Of a stretch of DNA of 29,148 nucleotides, positions 22,553 to 29,148 are shown piece by piece. A program made the translations under genes and the position numbers. This DNA is from JACPPO01 sp965262505 (GTDB lineage: Bacteria > Acidobacteriota > Vicinamibacteria > Vicinamibacterales > UBA2999): assembly GCA_965262505.1 (NCBI GenBank), contig CBDHFM010000017.1, positions 1 through 29,148 of the forward strand, in the 5' to 3' direction. Each line of letters opens with the position of its first letter. The stretch's first letter is position 1. Below the pieces are notes generated by a model. The model was not told where the DNA came from and did not search any database. It worked only from the letters and a program-made list of their open reading frames with translations.

Positions 22553-22814
22553 GGCTGGAGTTGTGCTGGAAAAGCACTTGCGCCAGGTGTGTAGTAATCA
22601 CTCGGTAAAGATTTCAAAGAAGGCACCCACCATCAACGACCTGAACGACCTACTGAAGGCGGCGAATGTTGTGGATGTTCCGCAGTGGCGGTTGATACAA
22701 CGTCTTGGTGACATCCGAAATTTATGCGACCACAACAAGAAAATAGATCCCACTGCGGAGCAGGTCACCGATCTCATCGCTGGAGTGGCCAAGACGATAA
22801 AGAATCTCTTCTGA
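22551..22814 (+). pseudogene. C-terminal fragment of a HEPN/DUF4145-like protein
   Basis: From ATG 22551 the frame reads AGVVLEKHLRQVCSNHSVKI, then ALNDLLK-like helices and GDIRNLCDHNKKIDPTAEQV and LIAGVAKTIKNLF. I recognise this as the C-terminal helical domain of uncharacterised bacterial proteins in which RNLCDH lies at a conserved helix end, reminiscent of HEPN-type domains (R.xxxxH). The N-terminal part is missing and the open frame instead continues upstream through antisense mobilisation sequence. Probably non-functional, but a short protein from the ATG cannot be excluded. Confidence 0.5.
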
Positions 22815-22834
22815 TCCTTCGAGGACCTCTGGTA

Positions 22835-23934
22835 ATGGGACAAATGAGTCACCACGTACTCACCACCGTCGTGGTTGCCGCCCTCAGCCTCGCGGCACTT
22901 GGTCCACCGGTCCAGGCGCAGGACAAACCGTCAGCACAAGAACTCGCAGACATCCGCGCCCGCGCCGAGCATGGCGACGCCTCCGCGCAGTACAACCTCT
23001 GGGTGATGTACGCCGAGGGTCGCGGTGTGCTGCAGGATGATGCTGAAGCCGACCGGTGGTATCGCCTGGCCGCCGTGCAGGGCCACGCCCAGGCGAAGGA
23101 CGAACTGGCGGCAGCACATCTCGCCGACCTGCGCGCCAGCGCCGATGGTGGCGAGGCCCTGGCACAGACCATCCTCGGGCTTATGTACGCGTTTGGTAGC
23201 CTCAGGGACTTTGATTCTGCTGGCGCTGAAGCCGTCGCCTGGCTACACAAAGCCGCCGAGCAGGGCCGCGCCGACGCGCAGATTGGCCTCGCAGAAATGT
23301 ACGCCCTTGGCCGCGGTGTACTGCAGGATGACGCGGAAGCCGGCCGGTGGTACCGCCTGGCCGCTGAGCAGGGCGACGCCACCGCGCAGTACAACCTCGG
23401 GCTCAGGTACGGCGCCGGTCTGGGCGTACCACAGGACGACGCTGAAGCCGGCCGGTGGTACCGCCTGGCCGCCGAGCAGGGTAACGTCAACGCCAAGTTC
23501 ACCCTCGGGGTCGTGTACGCCAACGGTCGGGGCGTTCCGCAGGACGATGCTGAAGCCGTCCGGTGGTATCGCCTGGCCGCCGAGCAGGGCCACGTCGACG
23601 CCCAGAACAGCATCGGAGTCTCATGTATGACACCGGTCGGGGCGTGCCGCAGGGCGACACTGAAGCCGTCCGGTGGTACCGCCTGGCCGCCGAGCAGGGT
23701 GACGCCAGTGCCCAGAACAACCTCGGGGTCATGTACGCCAACGGTCGGGGCGTTCCGCAGGACAACGTCGAAGCCCATATGTGGTTGAACCTCGCCGCCT
23801 CCAGATTGTCCGGCGCGGATCGTGAGCGGACGGTGGCTACGCGCGACCGCGTAGCCGAGCGGATGACGCCGGCGGACCTAAGCGAGGCGCAGCGCCGCGC
23901 GCGCGAGTGGCACGCGGCGCACCAGACACCTTGA
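22835..23934 (+). pseudogene. Exported Sel1-repeat protein, frameshifted
   Basis: The signal peptide is MSHHVLTTVVVAALSLAAL ... VQAQ. Then come about seven Sel1 units of 36 residues with AQYNLG.MYA.GRGV.QDDAEA.RWYRLAAEQG. Sel1 repeats form alpha-solenoid scaffolds for protein contacts, often in the periplasm. Inside the seventh unit the sequence GGAGTCTCATG holds two extra bases (about 23618-23621). The first frame then runs into non-repeat sequence and ends at 23788. The second frame resumes MYDTGRGVPQGDTEAVRWYR and continues to a normal-looking C-terminus at 23934. Restoring the frame would give about 365 residues. The start ATG 22835 is preceded by GAGG; 22844 is possible. Confidence 0.82.
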
Positions 23935-24058
23935 CCGCGGCGTGGCTCCCGATATCCAGCGCCAGGCGCAGATGAGGCCCCGCAGGGCCTCAATCCTGCG
24001 CCCTAGGGTTTTCTTGGACACTTGATTGCGAGAGAGTACTCGCAGGAGGCGTGTCGAG

Positions 24059-24439
24059 ATGGGGAAACCAGATCAAGAATCGGCGGCGGCGGAGGAAGTC
24101 CGAAGGGCGACCGGAGACGCCGCCGGGCGCGGCCGTGGGGGACGGTTGTCAGCCCGGCGCAAGCGCGAGACGGTGCTGCGTCTGCTGCGCGGAGAGGATC
24201 TCGAGTCCGTGTCGCGGGAGCTGGGGATCACGGCGGCGCGGGCCGCGCAGTGGCGGGATCAGTTTCTGGCCGCGGGCCAGGCCAGCCTGAAGAGCCGGGC
24301 GCCGGACGCCTGGGACGAGGCGAATCGTCGGCTGCAAGCCAAGATCGGTGAACTACTGATGGAGAACGAACTGCTCTACGCGAAGGTGGACCAGTTGGAG
24401 GTGGGCGGCCCTTTGGCCCGACGGAGGTCGAGGCGATGA
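24059..24439 (+). CDS. IS3-family transposase OrfA (helix-turn-helix)
   Basis: This 126-residue protein starts at the ATG at 24059, nine bases after AGGAGG. The helix-turn-helix RRKRETVLRLLRGEDLESVS, then RELGITAARAAQWRDQFL, recognises the IS ends, and a leucine-zipper-like C-terminus, QAKIGELLMENELLYAKVDQ, mediates assembly. It ends in TGA overlapping the ATG of orfB by ATGA. In this family OrfA alone is regulatory, while an OrfAB fusion made by frameshifting is the usual transposase; an obvious slippery A-run is not present here. Confidence 0.88.
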   Translation: MGKPDQESAAAEEVRRATGDAAGRGRGGRLSARRKRETVLRLLRGEDLESVSRELGITAARAAQWRDQFLAAGQASLKSRAPDAWDEANRRLQAKIGELLMENELLYAKVDQLEVGGPLARRRSRR

Positions 24440-25329
24440 AGGACGCCCACTCGATCTCCACGCGGCGGGCGTATGGCGTGCAGCGGGTCTGCCGCGTGTG
24501 GCACCGCGCCCGCTCTAGCGTGTATGCGCGGCGGCAGGCGACAACGTCCCGGGCGCCGTGTCGGCGGCGTGGGCCGGTGGGCGCCGCCCCGGACGACGTG
24601 CTGGCCGGCCACATCCGCCGACTGCTCGAAGCCTCGCCCTTTCACGGCGAAGGGTACCGGAAAGCCTGGGCGAAGCTCCGGGTCGCGGGGATCCGCACCT
24701 CGCTGGAACGGGTGCGTCGGTTGATGCGGGAGCACGACCTCCAGGCCCCGCACCGCGTGGGCCACGCGCACGGCCCGAAGGCGCACGACGGCACGATCAC
24801 CACCGCGGCCCCCGATGTGATGTGGGGCACGGACATGACGGCCACAGTGACCGTGGGCGAGGGCGCGGCCTTCGTCTTCGTGGCCGTCGATCACTGCACG
24901 ACCGAGTGCATCGGCCTGCATGCGGCCAAGCGCGGGACCCGATTTGAGGCCCTGGAGCCGATCCGCCAGGGCGTCCGCGCCCGCTTCGGCACGATTGGCG
25001 AGGGCGTCGCCCGCGGGCTGCGTCTTCGGCACGACCACGGGTCGAACTATCTGGCTGACGACTTTCAACAGGAGGTGGCGTTCTTCGGCATCGAGAGCTC
25101 GCCGAGTTTCGTGCGGGAGCCCGAAGGCAACGGCGTCGCGGAACGCTTCATCCGCACGCTGAAGGAGAATTTGTTGTGGGTGCGGAGTTTCGACACCATC
25201 GAGGAGCTCCGCCTGGCCTTACTCGAGTTTAAGCGGACGTACAACGAGCAGTGGATGCTAGAGAAGTACCACTATCAAAGCCCCGCTCAGGTGCGACGTG
25301 ACTTCGTCGGGCTGGACGCGGCAGCATAG
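24436..25329 (+). CDS. IS3-family transposase OrfB (DDE integrase)
   Basis: This 297-residue protein has an N-terminal HTH-like region with SPFHGEGYRKAWAKLRVAGI, then the rve integrase core. The DDE triad is visible: D133 in MWGTDMT, D200 in RLRHDHGSNY and E236 in EGNGVAERFIR, with 35 residues between the last two (DD35E). The C-terminus includes FKRTYNEQWMLEKYHYQSPAQVRRDF, as in IS3 members. All catalytic residues are intact and the coupling ATGA with orfA is preserved, so the element may still move. Confidence 0.93.
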   Translation: MKDAHSISTRRAYGVQRVCRVWHRARSSVYARRQATTSRAPCRRRGPVGAAPDDVLAGHIRRLLEASPFHGEGYRKAWAKLRVAGIRTSLERVRRLMREHDLQAPHRVGHAHGPKAHDGTITTAAPDVMWGTDMTATVTVGEGAAFVFVAVDHCTTECIGLHAAKRGTRFEALEPIRQGVRARFGTIGEGVARGLRLRHDHGSNYLADDFQQEVAFFGIESSPSFVREPEGNGVAERFIRTLKENLLWVRSFDTIEELRLALLEFKRTYNEQWMLEKYHYQSPAQVRRDFVGLDAAA

Positions 25330-25372
25330 ATGCGAATACCGTCAAACCACTGTCCAAGAACCCTGGGGCGCT

Positions 25373-25477
25373 ACATCAAGGACATGTCGGGGGCGTCACC
25401 GTCACGATCCCACGTCTTGCGCAGGCCGACGGGAACTCAACGTTCATGCCCCCCAAAGCTATTTACTTAGCCCGCCG
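25373..25477. other. Short spacer with possible gene remnant
   Basis: Contains a plus-strand snippet, GVTVTIPRLAQADGNSTFMP, without start or context. It may be debris of a gene cut by the rearrangements. Nothing regulatory was recognised. Confidence 0.25.
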
Positions 25478-25690
25478 TCAGTCCTCAGATGCGCCCGTCC
25501 GGGCGCGTGGCGGGAGGTCGAACAGCTCTCGGTCCTGGGGCTTGGTCAGGAAGGCATCGAGGATCTCTTTAAGTTGACGCGCGGAGACCGTGTCCTTATC
25601 GGCGCGGTCGAGCACACAAGCCCCAGCGAGAATCTTCCGCCTCGTGTCGCGCTTTCGTTCCTTCGTTGATTCAATGGTCCGCCCCACCCG
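25478..25690 (-). pseudogene. Mobilisation-type protein remnant (copy 3, N-terminally cut)
   Basis: Reads TIESTKERKRDTRRKILAGA, then LDRADKDTVSARQLKEILDAFLTKPQDRELFDLPPRARTGASED. It is the same family as copies 1 and 2 but more diverged, so not a recent duplicate. No natural start is seen; upstream the frame merges with resolvase debris next to palindrome 6. Confidence 0.6.
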
Positions 25691-25726
25691 TCCTCGGCGC
25701 CAAGACGCCAGCATCCCCGCTGTACG

Positions 25727-25749
25727 GCGCGGGCGTAGCCGATCCGCAT
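25727..25749 (-). pseudogene. Serine resolvase start fragment
   Basis: Only MRIGYAR remains after the ATG at 25749, before the reading changes to unrelated sequence leading into the mobilisation remnant. Palindrome 6 is directly upstream. Confidence 0.7.
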
Positions 25750-25750
25750 G

Positions 25751-25774
25751 TGTCGTAAACGGTCGTTTGCGACA
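25751..25774. promoter_or_regulatory. Res-like palindrome 6
   Basis: TGTCGTAAACG, TC-type centre, CGTTTGCGACA, next to the resolvase ATG at 25749. Its right flank differs from those of the other copies. Confidence 0.7.
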
Positions 25775-25811
25775 CAGTAATCCGTTCCTGACGTCGGAGA
25801 AGCTCAGACAA

Positions 25812-27386
25812 CTAGCGGGCCACGGTGCCGATCCGTTCCCAACGGTCGACATTGCGCAAGTCGAGCTCGACCGACTCAATCGGCCCGTCGATCAGCCCAC
25901 GCGCATCGTCGTTGCCGAACACGGCTGAGACTTCATCGCTCGGAAAGATCTTTTCTGCGGTGCGCTCACGCAGTTGAATCCGTTGCCCCGCGACTCGAAC
26001 GTTGATCGTGTTGACGTCGTCCTCTTCGCTCAGCTCTGGCGTGGTCGAGAGCGTCGCGATGACGTCTAACTCGTTCTGAAACAGCCGCTGCACATCGAAC
26101 CGGAGGGTGGCGACCAGTTCGCCGTTGTCCGTCACGCCCTGGAAGACGTTCTCCTCAAGAAACGACGCCGTGGTGGTCGCCCCGGCCCTGGCGAGGCGCT
26201 CCTCGATATGGGGATGCGTCGCGAACAGCCCGCCGCCCCCGTCGCCAAACGGGTCATGGGCGTCGCGGGCGAACTTGAGCTTGCGGAACGCATTCAGCAG
26301 CGGCCGGTCGCCGACATCCGTCTCGGTCAGGTAGAAGCTGGCGAACAGGTCCGCTTCGCGTTCACGGTCTCGCCCGTGACCCGCCATGAACAGGTTGGCG
26401 GTGAAGGAAGTCATGACGGCGATGATGTCGTCAACGTTGGTGTCGGTGCCCCCGGCGAAGATGCCGACAATCCCGGCGACGGTCGATGCCCGTTGCGCGT
26501 TTCGCCAGATGCGGTAACTGTGCCGGCTCTCCACATGGGCAATCTCGTGGGCGAGGATCGCCGCCACTTCGTTGTCGCTCTCCAGCGATTTCAGCAGGCC
26601 CCGCGTCATGAAGATGTACCCGGTCGGCACCGCGAACGCATTCACGTCGTCCGAGTCGACAACCTGGAACCGGTACCGGTAGCCCTTGAGCGGAACCGGC
26701 CAGCTGTCGAGCACCCGTTCCCCGATGCCCTCCAGGTACTCCTGCAACTCCGTGTCGACGAGTGGCGCGTAGGTGGACTGCACCTGTTGTAGTGACATCA
26801 TCGCGAGTGACCGTTCAGTGTCGTAGTCCGAGACATCTGGCGTCGGGACAAAACAGACACCGCAAGGGGTGTAACCGCTGGCGAGGGCATCGGGTTCGGT
26901 CGCAAACGGCTGCCGGTCAGCCAGATCCGGGAGGTGATTAGCCCCGCGGATGTGGAGCGTCTGGCTTTGCCGGTTTCCGATGTACCGCTGGAAGTCAGCC
27001 TCGGCCGTCGTCACCTCGAACACCTCGTCGAGCCAGCGCTCAAAGTCCTGCGCCGACGGCGCCGGGCCGTAGAAGTCGACCCGCCCGCGGCCGAGACGGG
27101 CACTCTGGAGCTCGAGTTCGATGTGGTCGTCTTCCGGGTCCGCGTCGGTAATGCGCACCGTCTCGCGTTCGCGCAGTGGGAAGAGGCGGTCCCCCCGGTG
27201 GAGCACGAAGACGCGATCGTCTTCTGCGTCGAGGTAGACCTTTCGGCGACCCTCGAAGGTGGGTCGGAGGACCAACTCACGACCTTCGAGCGCGTCTTCA
27301 AGATCGTTCCATCGCTGTGCGGCCGCTGGCGACGGCAGGAGCAATCCGGGCAGCGAACACAAAAGAGCGAACCGCAGAATCAACAT
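25812..27386 (-). CDS. Exported M48-family zinc metalloprotease (BepA/LoiP-like)
   Basis: This 524-residue protein starts at the ATG at 27386, with GGAGG seven bases upstream. The signal peptide is LILRFALLCSLPGLLLPSPAAAQ. The first half (about 25-200) has no known domain. The peptidase M48 domain follows: NAFAVPTGYIFMTRGLLKSL, HEIAH at 280-284 (zinc ligands H280 and H284, catalytic E281), and EREAD at 342-346 giving the third ligand in the ExxxD form. Family members are periplasmic quality-control proteases of the outer membrane. The C-terminal part lacks TPR repeats, unlike BepA. It runs in the same direction as the HNH gene 128 bp upstream, between palindromes 6 and 7. Confidence 0.88.
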   Translation of the reverse strand: MLILRFALLCSLPGLLLPSPAAAQRWNDLEDALEGRELVLRPTFEGRRKVYLDAEDDRVFVLHRGDRLFPLRERETVRITDADPEDDHIELELQSARLGRGRVDFYGPAPSAQDFERWLDEVFEVTTAEADFQRYIGNRQSQTLHIRGANHLPDLADRQPFATEPDALASGYTPCGVCFVPTPDVSDYDTERSLAMMSLQQVQSTYAPLVDTELQEYLEGIGERVLDSWPVPLKGYRYRFQVVDSDDVNAFAVPTGYIFMTRGLLKSLESDNEVAAILAHEIAHVESRHSYRIWRNAQRASTVAGIVGIFAGGTDTNVDDIIAVMTSFTANLFMAGHGRDREREADLFASFYLTETDVGDRPLLNAFRKLKFARDAHDPFGDGGGGLFATHPHIEERLARAGATTTASFLEENVFQGVTDNGELVATLRFDVQRLFQNELDVIATLSTTPELSEEDDVNTINVRVAGQRIQLRERTAEKIFPSDEVSAVFGNDDARGLIDGPIESVELDLRNVDRWERIGTVAR

Positions 27387-27514
27387 GGCATGTCCTCCAA
27401 GACTGGCCGAAGCTACCCCCAGCGCGCCAGCGGCATCGTTGGGGCGATTGTGAGCGTTAAGCCTGTCAGATCGGTCGTCGTACGCCCCCATACCCTACCC
27501 CCGCACCTCGCTGA

Positions 27515-28480
27515 TCAGCCACTCGTCCACCGATACAGCTGCCGCGCGCCGCCACCCAGCAGGCCCACTCCGAGCAGCAACTGCCCAATCAGCGGCAGCG
27601 CCGGCACCGGCGTGCCATCGACACAGTTCAACTGCGCTTCTCCGCCCGCAAGGAGCGCCTCGAGCGCGTCCCGCTCGGCAGGATCGACGCTCAACCCGTA
27701 TTCCATCTTGACCTGGATCACCCGCTCCGCGAACCACGCGCCGTGTCGGGCCGGCATCCAGTCGGCGGCGTCACGGTCACTTTTCTGCGACCGGTTCACC
27801 GTCGGATCCGCGATCGTGAGGTTGTCGAGGTCACTGGCAATGTCCCGGCGCCGCTCGTCGGCGATGCCGCTGTCGTGCGTCTCCGCCAGCGCCACGATGT
27901 GCTCGATGTCCGTCGCCGCGGTCCCGTTCGCCGTGATGTCGAACGTGAGGCACGAGTAGGGGGTGTACACCTGCCCGTTCGCCTTCATCGTGGGCGGCAA
28001 CGCCGCGATGATCTCGTCCTCCAAGCTGCTGTAGCCCGTCCCGAAGGCGTCGCGGGCGTAGCCGTCCCGTGGTCGCTCGTCGCAGACTTTCAACCCGCGC
28101 CACGTCTCCGCGTCCGCCGGGCAGCCCTGCGTCTCCACCGGCGGCTGCACCTGCACATTGGGGATATAGCCGTTGGGGTTCGAGGCAGAGTCACAGGCGA
28201 TACCGTCGTCGTCCGTGTCGCTCGATCGGCTCCGTTCTAGCCATTCGTAGATGATGCCGGTACCGTCACGGTTGTCTTTGTACGCAGGCAACCGCAGGCC
28301 ATCATCACGGCCTCCTGCAGGTGAAGCAGGTCCAGCTTCAGTGCACGTCAGGTCGCCGTTCCCGTTCGCATCCCAGTATGCGAAGTCGTCGTGCGATTGC
28401 GCTGAGGCGGGCGGTGCGGGTAGCAGTATCAGCACGCCGAGCAGAGCGGCTGAGATTCCGTGGTTCCAGTGAGCTTGCAA
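27515..28480 (-). CDS. Secreted HNH/DUF1524-type nuclease with C-terminal sorting-like tail
   Basis: This 321-residue protein starts at TTG 28480, chosen because GGAGGG lies eight bases upstream and the signal peptide (GISAALLGVLILLPAPPASAQ) follows directly; the ATG at 28561 is less likely. Next is YWDANGNGDLTCTEAG with DTDDDGIACDS, a Ca-binding/Excalibur-like region. The HNH-like core contains DIEHIVALAETHDSG, then DLDNLTIADPTVNRSQKSDR and DWMPARHGAWF, as in DUF1524-type extracellular nucleases. The end, VPALPLIGQLLLGVGLLGGG plus a short basic tail, resembles a protein-sorting signal (Pro motif, membrane helix, basic residues). It is probably a cell-surface or secreted DNase; substrate is inferred. 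Confidence 0.82.
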   Translation of the reverse strand: MQAHWNHGISAALLGVLILLPAPPASAQSHDDFAYWDANGNGDLTCTEAGPASPAGGRDDGLRLPAYKDNRDGTGIIYEWLERSRSSDTDDDGIACDSASNPNGYIPNVQVQPPVETQGCPADAETWRGLKVCDERPRDGYARDAFGTGYSSLEDEIIAALPPTMKANGQVYTPYSCLTFDITANGTAATDIEHIVALAETHDSGIADERRRDIASDLDNLTIADPTVNRSQKSDRDAADWMPARHGAWFAERVIQVKMEYGLSVDPAERDALEALLAGGEAQLNCVDGTPVPALPLIGQLLLGVGLLGGGARQLYRWTSG

Positions 28481-28627
28481 CGTGGTTGCCCTCCGTGGCG
28501 GCGTGGTCCCGTGTACGGTTTTCGCTTGGCTGATCTCATCTTGGGCGGCGGGCTGGCACACCGTTCAGCATGCCGTCTACACCAAGGACGTATGGTAGGA
28601 GAGAACCGGACAGGCAGGGTGCAAATA

Positions 28628-28636
28628 GATCAGCAT
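28628..28636 (-). pseudogene. Last trace of a resolvase start (Met-Leu-Ile)
   Basis: ATGCTGATC directly next to palindrome 7 equals the first three codons of the other resolvase fragments; the following sequence is unrelated. It marks the fifth palindrome copy with an attached resolvase start. Confidence 0.5.
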
Positions 28637-28637
28637 G

Positions 28638-28661
28638 TGTCGTAAACGGTCGTTTGCGACA
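28638..28661. promoter_or_regulatory. Res-like palindrome 7
   Basis: TGTCGTAAACG, two central bases, CGTTTGCGACA, followed by TGCGGGCA as at palindrome 4. Confidence 0.7.
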
Positions 28662-29009
28662 TGCGGGCAAGGGCCGCGGCGGTCATTGACCGCTGTTTCC
28701 AAAAGGTTCCGAGTAGCATCACGGCCCAGAGCGCTCCGATGCTCGGACGGCTTACGGCGCTACCTGTGTCGGGAGGCTAGCGCCGACGGCCCGGACAAGC
28801 CAGCGTATGCGTGTTGCCGAGGGTCGGCGCGGGAGAGGTGTTGCCCAAAATCCCTTTGCGGTCGCCGGAACGGCGCAATCGGACAACATTCGACGGCCAG
28901 AGCAGCAGCGAAAGGGGTATCGAGGGTGGCAGTAGTCCCAAAACCGGTGCATCGCGGCCGTGGTACGGCTACCCTGCCTGTGCCAGGACGGTCAAAAAGG
29001 AAATCCTGG
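28662..29009. other. Non-coding stretch with a partial R1 repeat
   Basis: About 28706-28740 (TTCCGAG.AGCATCACGG ... AGAGCGCTCCGAT) matches the R1 repeats but is separated from its palindrome by about 45 bases. Beyond that no convincing gene or signal is seen on either strand. Confidence 0.5.
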
Positions 29010-29148
29010 CTAAAAGGTCCAGTTGTTCTTCTTCAGGAAGCCTTCGACGTTGGTGTAGTGAACGCCGAAGTGATCGCAGACATTCGGCACCTTTGCCGCC
29101 TTCGGCTTGAATGCTTCTTCCGTCACTACGCAGCCGCCGAAGACACGC
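29010..29148 (-). CDS. C-terminus of an unidentified protein (partial)
   Basis: The last 45 residues of a minus-strand gene whose 5' end is outside the window: VFGGCVVTEEAFKPKAAKVP, then NVCDHFGVHYTNVEGFLKKN and NWTF before TAG at 29012-29010. Codon use and composition look like real coding sequence. I do not recognise the family. Confidence 0.5.
   Translation of the reverse strand, partial: RVFGGCVVTEEAFKPKAAKVPNVCDHFGVHYTNVEGFLKKNNWTF

Larger units (their letters stand above)
23997..25372 (+). mobile_element. IS3-family insertion sequence, apparently complete
   Basis: Bounded by imperfect inverted repeats: left AGGGTTTTCTTGGACACT (24005-24022) and right, on the minus strand, AGGGTTCTTGGACAGT (25364-25349). 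Similarity may extend outward by GCGCCC. Two genes, orfA and orfB, fill it. No short target duplication could be made out, so the exact ends are approximate. It lies just after the Sel1 gene and does not interrupt a recognisable gene. Confidence 0.85.

Noticed and set aside
22950..23790. Tandem repeats as a possible CRISPR-like array
   Set aside because: The periodic DNA (about 108 bp) encodes Sel1 protein repeats in frame; there are no short identical repeats with unique spacers anywhere in the window.
24420..24445. Programmed -1 slippery site between orfA and orfB of the IS3 element
   Set aside because: No A6G-like or similar slippery run is visible at the overlap; only an ATGA stop-start overlap is seen.
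2886..28661. Palindromes as XerCD dif/pdif sites or integron attC sites
   Set aside because: They lack the 11-6-11 layout and conserved XerC/XerD arms of dif, and have no RYYYAAC/GTTRRRY ends. The TGTC ends and the adjacent serine-resolvase starts favour res-type sites.
1..29148. tRNA or rRNA genes
   Set aside because: No cloverleaf with a GTTCRA-type T-loop and CCA-ready acceptor, and no rRNA signature, was recognised on reading; an automated scan was not possible.

Overview
The window is GC-rich DNA from a Gram-negative bacterium. It encodes a TonB-dependent receptor, several outer-membrane beta-barrels and exported proteins with Sec-type signal peptides. The style of the receptor (carboxypeptidase-regulatory-like N-terminal domain, His/Asp-rich loops) would fit Acidobacteriota or a proteobacterium, but the phylum cannot be fixed from sequence alone. 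Two complete plasmid replication/partition modules show that this is plasmid DNA, or an integrated plasmid, rather than ordinary chromosome.

Layout. 1-2209: an XRE-ImmA/PIN-domain toxin-antitoxin pair (minus strand) and a small membrane protein. 2356-5091: a broken serine resolvase, two outer-membrane beta-barrel genes, and three copies of a 24-bp res-like palindrome. 5119-5720: an IS200/IS605-type insertion. 5732-10656: replicon module 1, made of a centromere candidate, parB-like and parA, hicBA, repA, an exported protein, an iteron origin, a conserved hairpin region, a zinc-ribbon protein, an acidic protein and a mobilisation-gene remnant. 10657-14604: remains of a helicase plus type ISP-like methyltransferase defence locus, deleted and frameshifted. 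14740-18097: a resolvase remnant and a probable metal-uptake operon (TonB receptor and a small His/Cys protein). 18253-22552: replicon module 2, in the same order as module 1: parA and a ribbon-helix-helix partner, coiled-coil protein, repA, iterons, conserved hairpin, PD-(D/E)XK-like protein, acidic protein, mobilisation remnant. 22551-25750: a HEPN-like gene fragment, a frameshifted Sel1-repeat gene, an intact IS3-family element and a third mobilisation remnant. 25751-28661: an M48 metalloprotease and a secreted HNH nuclease between two more palindromes. 28662-29148: mostly non-coding, then the end of an unidentified gene.

The organising theme is a palindrome (half sites TGTCGTAAACG / CGTTTGCGACA) found seven times, always in the same orientation. 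Five copies abut the start of a serine-resolvase gene that is now broken or cut off at a different point. The copies lie at the edges of gene blocks. A 99-bp version occurs at 4993 and at 18253, immediately before each replicon module and exactly 13,260 bp apart. The simplest reading is that two related plasmids fused, or one was captured, at resolvase sites, and that the fusion is stable because no complete resolvase remains in the window. Neighbouring envelope and exported cargo genes may have been exchanged through the same sites.

The two replicons share an iteron core but differ in the rest of the iteron. They also share a GTAC-rich element and a hairpin with two compensated base-pair changes, so both origins look maintained by selection.
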